Origin: Uliginosibacterium sp.
Lineage (GTDB): Bacteria; Pseudomonadota; Gammaproteobacteria; Burkholderiales; Rhodocyclaceae
DNA: 6,503 nt
Direction: 5' to 3'
Assembly (NCBI GenBank): GCA_016718265.1
Contig: JADKDZ010000023.1
Location: forward strand, 1-6,503
Positions within the stretch are counted from its first letter, which is position 1. Every line of letters begins with the position of its first letter. The notes under the pieces were generated by a model. The model worked only from the letters and a program-made list of their open reading frames with translations. It searched no databases and was not told the origin of the DNA. Position numbers and translations under genes: made by a program. Shown in pieces: positions 1 through 5,627 of this stretch.

Positions 1-166
1 CCGGGAAATCGATGCGTCGCTCACCACGCTCGTACTTAGAGACAAAGGACTGCGTCTTGCGGAGTCGTTCAGCTAATTCGGCCTGAAGCAGTCCCTTGGC
101 GGTACGCGCTTCGGCCAACATTTGGCGGAACACCTGCGAGTTCGGATCATGGATGGGATTGGCCAT
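1..166 (-). CDS. XRE-family helix-turn-helix regulator (5' part only, runs off left edge)
   Basis: The reverse strand reads 55 codons from an ATG at 166-164 with no stop before the window edge. After a short N-terminal segment the protein has QVFRQMLAEARTAKGLLQAE, then LAERL and SFVSKYERGERRIDF. This is the five-helix Cro/C1-type layout in which SFVSKYERG is the recognition-helix region, at about residues 40-48. The start is supported by CAGGA ten bases upstream. A DNA-binding role, probably autoregulatory, is inferred from the family and from the operator-like inverted repeat at 193-220 between gene and promoter. The C-terminal part lies outside the window, so I cannot tell whether it is a small antitoxin/HipB-like protein, a restriction controller or a longer phage-type repressor. 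Confidence 0.85.
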   Translation of the reverse strand, partial: MANPIHDPNSQVFRQMLAEARTAKGLLQAELAERLRKTQSFVSKYERGERRIDFP

Positions 167-192
167 CCGATAATCCTGAAACCCACTTCGGA

Positions 193-220
193 ATATACCA
201 TAACCTATTATGGCGTATAT
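193..220. promoter_or_regulatory. Operator-like inverted repeat upstream of the left XRE gene
   Basis: The core CCATAACCTATTATGG (198-213) is a perfect 6-base inverted repeat around CCTA. It is flanked by a second pair, ATATAC (193-198) and GTATAT (215-220), so nearly the whole 28 bases is symmetrical apart from a two-base offset. On the minus strand TTGCAT (224-219) and TATGGT, 16 bases apart, could be -35 and -10 elements overlapping it. A repressor bound here would block the promoter of the XRE gene. That use is inferred; the symmetry is directly visible. Confidence 0.5.
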
Positions 221-281
221 GCAATAAGCCTAGATACTAAAATCGCATGCGGTCTTTGGCCGAATCGGTAGTCTATTCATT

Positions 282-334
282 TTTAATAAACAAAAACCCG
301 GTCGCTCCGCTGTGGCAACGGTGCGCCGGGGTTT
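282..334 (-). terminator. Intrinsic terminator after the complete XRE regulator
   Basis: On the minus strand AAACCCCGG is followed by CGCACCG, a loop (TTGCCACAG), CGGAGCG, and ACCGGGTTTTTG leading into TTTATT. The outer arms pair with one bulged C and the inner arms with one A/A mismatch. The hairpin ends directly in a T-rich tract (TTTTTGTTTATT). It lies about 40 bases beyond the stop codon of the regulator at 373-783 and would separate it from the gene at 1-166. Confidence 0.7.
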
Positions 335-372
335 CAACTGTTAGCCGCTGCAATGGCGGTGGCGGGTGGCCG

Positions 373-783
373 CTAGGCTTTGCCGCCCCCGCTGGCCGGG
401 CTCGACCACTTGCGCGCCACATGTTTGAGCAACAAGCCCTCCAGCACGGCACGCGCCACCTCCTTCTCCTCGGGCGTGAGCTGGCTCATTGCCTCGAACT
501 GCAAGCGCAAATCCTCATCCGGCCCGCGCTCCGCGTCCTCGAACAACAACCAGTCGGTCGTCACCCCGAACGCCTTGGCGATCTTCTTGAGCGCTTCGGC
601 TGAAGGCTGCGAGGTGTCCGCCTCGTAACGCTTGATCTGCTGCACATGGATACCCGTGGCATCTGCAAACCCTTGCTGGGTCAGGCCACGTTCGCGCCGT
701 AGCGCGATCAGACGGAGAGCAAAGCTCATGGCGTAAAAACTCGGAATGGCCAAAGGAGCTTGCATGGTACGAACAGGGTTCAT
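373..783 (-). CDS. XRE-family transcriptional regulator, probable repressor of the divergent replication operon
   Basis: This 136-residue protein has an N-terminal Cro/C1 helix-turn-helix at about residues 22-80. It contains LRRERGLTQQGFADATGIHV, then QQIKRYEADTSQPSAEALKK and AKAFGVTTDWLLF, a classic XRE layout. The C-terminal part has ERGPDEDLRLQFEAMSQLTP and EGLLLKH, a tail shared by a widespread subfamily of small XRE regulators. The ATG at 783 is preferred because AGAAGGGA sits seven bases upstream. An internal ATG at 729 would remove 18 residues and leave the domain whole, but it has a much weaker ribosome site. The gene is transcribed away from the primase-helicase gene, sharing an 82-base AT-rich gap. 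It is therefore placed to act as that operon's repressor and its own, which is an inference from position. Confidence 0.9.
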   Translation of the reverse strand: MNPVRTMQAPLAIPSFYAMSFALRLIALRRERGLTQQGFADATGIHVQQIKRYEADTSQPSAEALKKIAKAFGVTTDWLLFEDAERGPDEDLRLQFEAMSQLTPEEKEVARAVLEGLLLKHVARKWSSPASGGGKA

Positions 784-789
784 AAGCGT

Positions 790-797
790 TCCCTTCT
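790..797 (-). promoter_or_regulatory. Shine-Dalgarno that decides the regulator start
   Basis: On the minus strand AGAAGGGA lies seven bases before the ATG at 783. The internal ATGs at 765 and 729 have no comparable purine run at the right distance. This supports the 136-residue form over the 118-residue form that alignment of the helix-turn-helix alone might suggest. Confidence 0.6.
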
Positions 798-799
798 AA

Positions 800-816
800 G
801 ATACGTACATGATACG
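800..816. promoter_or_regulatory. Operator-like repeats in the divergent regulator/primase promoter gap
   Basis: GATACG occurs at 800-805 and again at 811-816, an 11-base period that puts both copies on the same face of the helix. The stretch also holds CGTA-CATGA-TACG (804-816), a short inverted repeat. It lies in the AT-rich part of the 82-base gap between the two divergent start codons, where both promoters must be. Binding by the adjacent XRE protein is inferred. I could not assign convincing -35/-10 boxes for either direction. Confidence 0.4.
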
Positions 817-865
817 ATAAAAATACACTGCAGGTGACTTGACGCATTTTTGGAGAAAACCCGAT

Positions 866-1627
866 ATGGCACGCATCCCCGAGAACGAGATCGAGCGGCT
901 AAAGGAAGAAGTGTCGGTCGAGCGCTTGATCGAGGCGGCGGGGATCGAGCTGAAGAAATCCGGTAAAGACTTGGCCGGGCGTTGCCCGTTTCATGCCGAC
1001 GACACGGCGAGCCTGATCGTGACGCCTGCCAAGAACTTGTGGCACTGCTTTGGTTGCCAGTGTGGCGGCGGGCCGATTGATTGGGTGATGAAGAAGAACG
1101 GCGTCTCGTTCCGCCACGCGGTGGAACTGTTGCGCGAGGGGGTGCCGGTGGTTTCTTCCTTAGCTGCCGATCCTGTGAAGCGCAGTACCGTGCGCACTTT
1201 GCCTGCACCGGTCGCGTTCGACGCGGACGACCAGGCCTTGCTCAACCAGACGATTGCTTATTATCACGAGCGTTTCCTGGCAACCCCGGACGCTGCAGGT
1301 ATCTGGCCGCACGTGGCCTCGTGCATCCCGAGCTGGCGTCGACCTTCCGGCTGGGGGTGGCCGACCGCACCTTGGGCCTGCACCTGCCGGACAAACGCCG
1401 GGTGGCCGGTGCCGAGATCCGTAGCCGCCTGCAGAAAGTGGGTTTGCTGCGCGAGTCGGGCCACGAACACTTCAACGGCAGCCTGGTCGTGCCGATCTTG
1501 GACGAGGCTGGGAACGTGGTCGAAGTGTATGGCAGGAAGCTTCTCGACAACCTGCGGGCAGGCACGCCGAAGCATCTGTACTTGCCTGCAGATAAAAGAA
1601 GCGGCGGGCGTGGCATCTTCAATTTAG
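866..1627 (+). CDS. DNA primase, CHC2 zinc-ribbon N-terminal piece of a frameshifted primase-helicase
   Basis: The ATG at 866 has GGAG ten bases upstream (852-855). A TTG at 839 in the same frame is rejected because it sits upstream of that ribosome site. Residues 40-74 form a DnaG-type CHC2 zinc ribbon: C40-P-F-H43, then 17 residues, then C61-F-G-C64, followed by GGGPIDWVMKK. In primases this ribbon contacts single-stranded template DNA. The sequence stays family-like to about residue 144 (YYHERFLATPDAA), at nucleotide 1297. After that this frame encodes unrelated residues up to the stop at 1625-1627, while the continuation (YLAARGLVHPEL) appears in the -1 frame. One base seems to be missing at about 1297-1299. 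As read, the product is a truncated 254-residue protein with a zinc ribbon but no TOPRIM domain. A sequencing error is an alternative to a true mutation. Confidence 0.75.
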   Translation: MARIPENEIERLKEEVSVERLIEAAGIELKKSGKDLAGRCPFHADDTASLIVTPAKNLWHCFGCQCGGGPIDWVMKKNGVSFRHAVELLREGVPVVSSLAADPVKRSTVRTLPAPVAFDADDQALLNQTIAYYHERFLATPDAAGIWPHVASCIPSWRRPSGWGWPTAPWACTCRTNAGWPVPRSVAACRKWVCCASRATNTSTAAWSCRSWTRLGTWSKCMAGSFSTTCGQARRSICTCLQIKEAAGVASSI

Positions 1628-1897
1628 CTGCCGTGCGCGAGCATCGCGAAATCATCCTCTGCGAAGCGATTCTTGATGCGCTGACCTTCTGGTGTGCCGG
1701 TTACCGGAATGTCACCACGGCTTACGGCATCGAAGGCTTTACGGATGAAATGCTGAAGGCATTCAAGCAGCACAAGACAGAACGGGTGCTGATCGCGTTT
1801 GATCGGGACGAGCCCGGCGAGCGCGCCGCCCAAAAGCTCGCCGAATGCCTGATCGCGGCGGGCATCGAGTGCTGGCGCATCCAGTTTCCCCCAAGGC
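1300..1897 (+). pseudogene. TOPRIM (catalytic) middle piece of the frameshifted primase-helicase
   Basis: From the TAT at 1300 the frame reads YLAARGLVHPELASTFRLG, then EHFNGSLVVPILDEAGNV, EVYGRKL and PKHLYLP. This is the DnaG/Twinkle-type catalytic-core N-terminal region. TOPRIM motifs follow: EIILCEAILDALTF (about 1648-1689) with its conserved glutamate, and LIAFDRDEPGERAA (about 1789-1830) with the metal-binding DxD pair. No start codon or ribosome site is obvious at its left end; it continues the 866 gene after a missing base. It stops being family-like at QFP (about 1890), where one extra C in CCCCC (1888-1892) moves the native frame back. Read on, this frame continues out of register to a stop at 2083-2085. 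Free primase activity would need the frame restored. Confidence 0.75.
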
Positions 1898-3943
1898 ATG
1901 GACGCCAACAGCTACGCCCTGAAAGTTCAGTCTGCCGACAGGAGCTTGGGGCTGCTGATCCGCAAGGCGGTGTGGCTCGGCAAAGGTCAGCCACCGGAGG
2001 CCACGCCAGAAGTCGCACCGGCCTTGCCGCAACCACCATCACCTCCCCCGGCTTCAGGCATACCGGGGCAGGCTTTAGCTGCTGAGATACTGCCCGCAGA
2101 GCCAATACTGGCGCGGCTCTCCGAGGAGCCTGCAGCGCCCGCTTCGCCGGTCGCAGCCCCGGCACCCACGCAACCCGAGGCCCAGCTCGACGGTGACACC
2201 CTGCGCCTCACGTGCGGCGCGCACGTCTGGCAGGTACGTGGCCTGCCGCAGAAATCGCCGGGGGCGGTGTTGAAACTCAATGTGCGTGTCCAGAAAACCG
2301 ATGGCGGTAGTCTGGCCCTGCATGTCGACAGTATCGACCTCTACAACGCTCGCGCCCGTGCCGTGTTCGCCACGCAGGCCGCTGCCGAGCTGCGGGAGAA
2401 TGAAGAGGTGTTGCGCCGTGAGCTGGGCCGTGTGCTGCTCGCCTGCGAAGAGGCCATTGCGCAGCGCGAGCAGGAAGCCAACGCCCCGAAAGAAGCTGCC
2501 TTGCCGACCATGACGGACGCGGAACGTGACGCCGCGCTGGCGTGGTTGCGAGCGCCGGATCTGCTCGCGCAAATCCTCGCCGACTTCGACGCCTGCGGGC
2601 TCACGGGAGAGACCACCAACAAACTGGTGGGCTATCTCGCGGCGGTCAGCCGCAAGCTGGATCGACCGCTGGGCGTGGTCGTGCAGTCCAGTTCTGCTGC
2701 GGGTAAAACCACGCTGATGGATGCCGTGCTGGCCTTCCTGCCGGAGGAAGACAAGGTCAAGTACAGCGCCATGAGCGGGCAAAGCCTGTTCTACATTGGC
2801 CAGACCAACCTGCGGCACAAGGTGCTGGCGATTGCCGAAGAAGAAGGCGCCTCCCGTGCCAGCTATGCCCTGAAGCTCTTGCAGAGTGAAGGCGAATTGA
2901 CCATGGCCAGTACAGGCAAAGATGCCGCCACCGGCAACCTGGTTACGCAGACCTATCACGTCGAAGGCCCGGTGGCTTTGCTGCTGACCACCACCGCGCG
3001 GGATCTTGATGAAGAGCTGATGAACCGCTGTCTGGTGCTGGCCGTCGATGAAGGCCGCGAGCAGACCCGTGCCATTCACCAGCGCCAGCGTGAGCGGCGC
3101 ACGCTCGATGGCTTGCTGGCCAAACACCAGCGCGCTGGCTGCATCGCTGTACAACAAAACGCGCAACGCCTCTTGCGTCCGCTGGCCGTCCTCAACCCCT
3201 TCGCGCAATACCTCAGTTTCCCCGACCAGACCACGCGCCTGCGGCGCGATCACGAAAAGTACCTCACGCTCATCGACACCATCGCCTTCCTGCATCAGTA
3301 CCAGCGCCCAATCAAGACCGCCAGCCGTGGCACGCAGCAACTGGAATACATCGAGGTCACGCTCGCCGACATTAAAGCGGCCAACGCGATTGCGCATGAA
3401 GTGCTGGGCCGTAGTTTGGATGAGCTACCGCCGCAGACGCGGCGCTTGCTCAAGCTCATGGATGGCTACGTCATGGACGAGTGCGCGCGTCAGCAGCTCC
3501 CCCGCGCGGATCTTCGCTTTAGCCGCCGTGTCTTGCGTGAGGCGATCCACTGGGGTGACACGCAACTGCGCGTGCACCTGGAGCGCTTGGTCGAGCTGGA
3601 ATATGTGCTCGCGCATCGCGAGGGGCCGGGTGGCAAGTACGTCTATGAGCTGGTCTACACGGTCGGCAGTGATGAGCGTGCCAAGGTCGCCGGGCTGATC
3701 GAGGTGGCCGAGCTGCAAGCACGGCTGACCGAACCGTCTGCGCCTACGGTTGCGAACTCGCGGGGCCAAGACATCAACTCGCGGGGCGGTAGCGGCCCGT
3801 TAGCGGGGCGTTCGCGCAGTGAAGAGATGCCCGCAGAGCCAAGCGCAGCGCGGCTCTCCGGGCAGGCGTTTGAAGAAGTGGCGAGTGCACAGTACACGGC
3901 CTTGCATGCTGGCGTCACATCGTACCCGCAGGCGGTGGCCTGA
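1898..3943 (+). CDS. P-loop ATPase, helicase-like C-terminal half of the primase-helicase
   Basis: The frame opens with MDANSYALKV, which in the undamaged protein would follow the TOPRIM domain as ...QFP-QG-MDANSYALKV. The ATG at 1898 has AAGG too close to be a good ribosome site, so separate translation is doubtful. Residues about 29-98 are a proline/alanine-rich linker. The ATPase core has Walker A SSSAAGKTT (about 264-272), a Walker B-like VLAIAEEE (309-316), and LLLTTTARDLDEELMNRCLV (about 361-380), which could supply sensor and arginine-finger residues. The tail after about residue 600 is low complexity and carries NSRG repeats. Phage and plasmid proteins that join primase and helicase modules usually unwind and prime at their own origin; that role is inferred here. 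The stop overlaps the recombinase ATG by one base. The 681-residue frame itself is intact. Confidence 0.82.
   Translation: MDANSYALKVQSADRSLGLLIRKAVWLGKGQPPEATPEVAPALPQPPSPPPASGIPGQALAAEILPAEPILARLSEEPAAPASPVAAPAPTQPEAQLDGDTLRLTCGAHVWQVRGLPQKSPGAVLKLNVRVQKTDGGSLALHVDSIDLYNARARAVFATQAAAELRENEEVLRRELGRVLLACEEAIAQREQEANAPKEAALPTMTDAERDAALAWLRAPDLLAQILADFDACGLTGETTNKLVGYLAAVSRKLDRPLGVVVQSSSAAGKTTLMDAVLAFLPEEDKVKYSAMSGQSLFYIGQTNLRHKVLAIAEEEGASRASYALKLLQSEGELTMASTGKDAATGNLVTQTYHVEGPVALLLTTTARDLDEELMNRCLVLAVDEGREQTRAIHQRQRERRTLDGLLAKHQRAGCIAVQQNAQRLLRPLAVLNPFAQYLSFPDQTTRLRRDHEKYLTLIDTIAFLHQYQRPIKTASRGTQQLEYIEVTLADIKAANAIAHEVLGRSLDELPPQTRRLLKLMDGYVMDECARQQLPRADLRFSRRVLREAIHWGDTQLRVHLERLVELEYVLAHREGPGGKYVYELVYTVGSDERAKVAGLIEVAELQARLTEPSAPTVANSRGQDINSRGGSGPLAGRSRSEEMPAEPSAARLSGQAFEEVASAQYTALHAGVTSYPQAVA
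2091..2123 (+). repeat. Palindromic in-gene repeat, copy 1
   Basis: TGCCCGCAGAGCCAA, a five-base variable spacer, then GCGCGGCTCTCCG. Arms CGCAGAGCC (2095-2103) and GGCTCTCCG (2115-2123) pair at 8 of 9 positions across an 11-base loop. It encodes PAEPILARLS within the disordered linker. A second copy with the same arms, loop length and reading frame lies at 3828-3860. Confidence 0.65.
3755..3787 (+). repeat. 12-base direct repeat in the C-terminal tail of the helicase
   Basis: AACTCGCGGGGC occurs at 3755-3766 and at 3776-3787, offset by 21 bases (seven codons), so both are in frame and encode NSRG. They sit in a low-complexity tail, just before the second copy of the palindromic repeat. The duplication looks recent because the bases, not only the residues, are identical. 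Confidence 0.6.
3828..3860 (+). repeat. Palindromic in-gene repeat, copy 2
   Basis: TGCCCGCAGAGCCAA, a five-base variable spacer, then GCGCGGCTCTCCG. Arms CGCAGAGCC (3832-3840) and GGCTCTCCG (3852-3860) are identical to those at 2095-2123, with the same 11-base loop. It encodes PAEPSAARLS, matching PAEPILARLS of copy 1. Confidence 0.65.
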
Positions 3944-5082
3944 TGGCGCAGGCCAAGGCGATCCCCACCCCACAGACGGTGCGCCGAGCCAAACGAAAAC
4001 TGCGCGCCAAGCGCACGGTCAATCCATCGACCAGCACCACGCACCCGAGTGACACGAACCCCTTGCACGCTTACCGCCGCGCGCATGTCGCCTGGACACA
4101 GAGCACCGGCTACAGCGAGCAGACCGCGCAGAGCCGCGACCGGGCGCTGGCGCGCTTCATCGCGTGGGCCGATGCGCGAGGCATGACACAACCGGCCGAG
4201 ATCACCCGTAGCGTGCTGGAAGCCTACCAGCGCCATCTGTACCTGTACCGCAAACAAGACGGCCAGCCGCTCTCCATCCGTTCCCAGAAAAGCCTGCTGC
4301 AGCCGCTCAGAACCTTCTGCCGCTGGCTGGCGCGGGAACATCATTTGGCCTACAACCCGGCCTCCGAGCTGATCTTGCCGCGTACGCCCAAGACCTTGCC
4401 GCGTGGCCTGTTGAGTCCCCAGCAAATCGACACTCTGATGGCACAACCTGACATAGGCGGCCTCACCGGCATTCGGGATCGGGCCATGCTCGAACTGCTG
4501 TACGGCAGCGGCATGCGCCGCATGGAGCTGAGGCATCTCACGGTCGCCGACCTCGATGCCGTGGCCTGCACGGTAATGGTCCGGCAGGGCAAGGGGCGCA
4601 AGGACCGATTCATTCCGATCGGTGAGCGCGCCGCGCACTGGGTGGGCCGCTACCTCGTTGAGGTGCGCCCCAGCCTCGTGGTCGAGCAGAACGACTGGAC
4701 GCTGTTTCTCACCGACTACGGCGAGCCGTACGCCGGTGGCAGGCTCTCCGATCTCGTGAAACGCTACATGCTGCTGGCTGGTTTTACGCAAGGCTCCTGC
4801 CACAGCTTGCGGCATGCCTGCGCCACCCACATGCTGGAGAACGGCGCAGACCTGCGCTTCATCCAGGCTCTGCTGGGTCATGCCGATCTCTCGACGACGG
4901 AGATTTACACACATGTCGCCATCGGCAAGTTGCAGGCCGTGCATGCCGCGACGCATCCTGCGGCGCAAGTGAAAGCAGCGCACCAGAACTTGCTGGCGCT
5001 GCTCGATGCGGAGGCTGGCGAGGAAGACGACGAGGGTGGTGAGGCAGTTGCGGCGCACGTGCCAGACGCGCCGCAACGCTGA
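3943..5082 (+). CDS. Tyrosine site-specific recombinase (XerC/D-like integrase)
   Basis: This 379-residue, apparently intact protein has all the catalytic residues of the family: R192 in GMRRMEL, K217 in GKGRKDRFIP, H287 and R290 in HSLRHACATHML, H313 in LGHADLSTTEIYTH, and the nucleophile Y322. Residues about 45-135 form the N-terminal core-binding domain (SEQTAQSRDRALARFIAW; YQRHLY; LRTFCRWLAREH). A basic N-terminal 25 residues and an acidic tail (AGEEDDEGGEA, about 358-368) lie outside the usual XerC length of about 300. Tyrosine recombinases cut and rejoin DNA through a 3'-phosphotyrosine link at short inverted sites. Because its ATG overlaps the helicase stop (TGATG), it is probably translationally coupled and made together with the replication protein. 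It is most likely the integrase of this element; a housekeeping dif resolvase is less likely given the neighbours. Confidence 0.93.
   Translation: MAQAKAIPTPQTVRRAKRKLRAKRTVNPSTSTTHPSDTNPLHAYRRAHVAWTQSTGYSEQTAQSRDRALARFIAWADARGMTQPAEITRSVLEAYQRHLYLYRKQDGQPLSIRSQKSLLQPLRTFCRWLAREHHLAYNPASELILPRTPKTLPRGLLSPQQIDTLMAQPDIGGLTGIRDRAMLELLYGSGMRRMELRHLTVADLDAVACTVMVRQGKGRKDRFIPIGERAAHWVGRYLVEVRPSLVVEQNDWTLFLTDYGEPYAGGRLSDLVKRYMLLAGFTQGSCHSLRHACATHMLENGADLRFIQALLGHADLSTTEIYTHVAIGKLQAVHAATHPAAQVKAAHQNLLALLDAEAGEEDDEGGEAVAAHVPDAPQR
5047..5077. terminator. Hairpin at the end of the recombinase gene (possible terminator or 3'-end stabiliser)
   Basis: GTTGCGGCGC (5047-5056) and GCGCCGCAAC (5068-5077) are perfect 10-base inverted arms around an 11-base loop, ending just before the recombinase stop codon. 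There is no T-run on either strand, so it is not a textbook intrinsic terminator. Its position between two convergent genes suggests a role at transcript ends. Confidence 0.4.
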
Positions 5083-5101
5083 ATGTTACGCCGCCCCATG
5101 C

Positions 5102-5200
5102 TCATGTCACGAGCTTGAGTACGGCCATTGCGAACAGCAAAATCGCAAGCGCAAAGACTAGCCCCGACATGCTGATGATGAGTTGCGACAGTTCCTTCAT
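5102..5200 (-). CDS. 32-residue single-pass membrane peptide, unknown function
   Basis: On the minus strand an ATG at 5200 opens 32 codons ending in TGA (5104-5102). AGGAG lies exactly seven bases upstream (5212-5208). The peptide begins MKELSQLIIS and continues through GLVFALAILLFAMAVLKLV, giving one strongly hydrophobic helix of about 18-20 residues with a charged N-terminus and a lysine near the C-terminus. Such peptides can be membrane-complex subunits, small regulators or type I toxins; nothing here decides among these. It faces the recombinase gene with 19 bases between stop codons. The 5' leader would contain the 5249-5301 hairpin if transcription starts beyond it. I do not recognise the family. 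The ribosome site, hydrophobicity and in-frame stop make chance unlikely but not excluded. Confidence 0.6.
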   Translation of the reverse strand: MKELSQLIISMSGLVFALAILLFAMAVLKLVT

Positions 5201-5248
5201 CAATCGACTCCTGTTCAATCATTGTGAAGACCGCTCGGCCATGTTGTG

Positions 5249-5301
5249 TGCCAGACCTGTCGAGGGAAAAGCTGGAAACGTCTAGCTCTGACAGGCTGGC
5301 A
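5249..5301. repeat. Long imperfect hairpin, possible leader structure of the small membrane peptide gene
   Basis: TGCCAGACCTGTC (5249-5261) pairs with GACAGGCTGGCA (5290-5301) as a 12-base stem with a single bulged A. Two AGCT tetramers inside the 28-base loop could add an inner stem. It lies about 50 bases upstream of the minus-strand ATG at 5200, so a transcript from further right would carry it in its leader. Confidence 0.5.
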
Positions 5302-5442
5302 TCACGACGCCTCGAAGTCTTTTAATGTGCGTTAAAGATTCGGGGCCGGAGCTGTCGGGAGCATGCCGTCACGACATAGGGGGCGATAGGTAAAACGTTT
5401 TTAAATTTGCTGTGCCCGCCATGCGCACGAAAAGTCGTGACG
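5300..5442. repeat. Three CRTCACGAC sites, iteron- or arm-site-like
   Basis: CATCACGAC at 5300-5308 and CGTCACGAC at 5367-5375 lie on the plus strand; CGTCACGAC lies on the minus strand at 5442-5434. Three copies in 143 bases just downstream of an integrase and its primase-helicase suggest binding sites for a recombinase, an initiator or an accessory protein. The function is inferred; the repeats are visible. Confidence 0.4.
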
Positions 5443-5451
5443 CTTGCCCCC
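5367..5451. other. Crossed inverted repeats around an AT-rich core (pseudoknot-type order)
   Basis: CGTCACGAC (5367-5375) and GGGGGC (5379-5384) are followed by their complements in the same order, GTCGTGACG (5434-5442) and GCCCCC (5446-5451), each pair separated by three bases. The interior holds the palindrome AAAACGTTTT (5392-5401) and TTTAAATTT. As RNA the order is that of a pseudoknot. As DNA it resembles paired binding sites flanking an easily melted core. Confidence 0.4.
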
Positions 5452-5495
5452 TCAAGGAATTCCCTGAAGATCAAAGTCACCCCGCCGAGCTTGCA

Positions 5496-5530
5496 TGCGG
5501 TGCAAGGCTCAAACCCCGCCTTGCACCGCA
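5496..5530. repeat. Perfect 12-base hairpin
   Basis: TGCGGTGCAAGG (5496-5507) and CCTTGCACCGCA (5519-5530) are perfect inverted arms around an 11-base loop. There is no T-tract on either side, so it is probably not an intrinsic terminator. Confidence 0.6.
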
Positions 5531-5580
5531 CGGCTGAGCGTGAGCGCTGCGCTGGCGGTGCGCCGATCAAGGCCAAGCCC

Positions 5581-5627
5581 TGACGGGTGCGCGTTCCGCG
5601 CAGCCTTGACGGTGGGCGCATCGCGCC
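5581..5627. repeat. Two tandem TGACGG-plus-hairpin units, 26 bases apart
   Basis: TGACGG at 5581 precedes TGCGCG-TTC-CGCGCA (5588-5602), and TGACGG at 5607 precedes GGCGC-ATC-GCGCC (5615-5627). Both units have the same motif followed by a GC stem with a three-base loop, although the stem sequences differ. This looks like a pair of related structural units, perhaps with compensatory change. Confidence 0.4.

Noticed and set aside
247..603. Plus-strand frame of 118 codons
   Set aside because: It overlaps the terminator and runs antisense to the XRE regulator. It has no ribosome site and shows no motif.
839..865. Upstream TTG start for the primase gene
   Set aside because: The ribosome site GGAG at 852-855 lies after it and points to the ATG at 866. 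The family-like protein begins MARIPENEIERLKEE.
1885..1900. Programmed frameshift at the C-run
   Set aside because: It alone would not give a full product, because the first shift near 1298 has no slippery sequence. A paired indel or sequencing error explains both more simply.
2075..3397. Long open frame on the minus strand (440 codons)
   Set aside because: It lies wholly opposite the ATPase gene, which has clear Walker motifs. Long antisense frames are common in GC-rich coding DNA and no domain is recognisable in it.
3655..5076. Long open frame on the minus strand (473 codons)
   Set aside because: It is antisense to the recombinase, which has all its catalytic residues. It lacks recognisable motifs.
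5047..5077. Strong intrinsic terminator at the recombinase end
   Set aside because: The stem is perfect, but neither strand has a T-run after it. It is kept only as a low-confidence hairpin.
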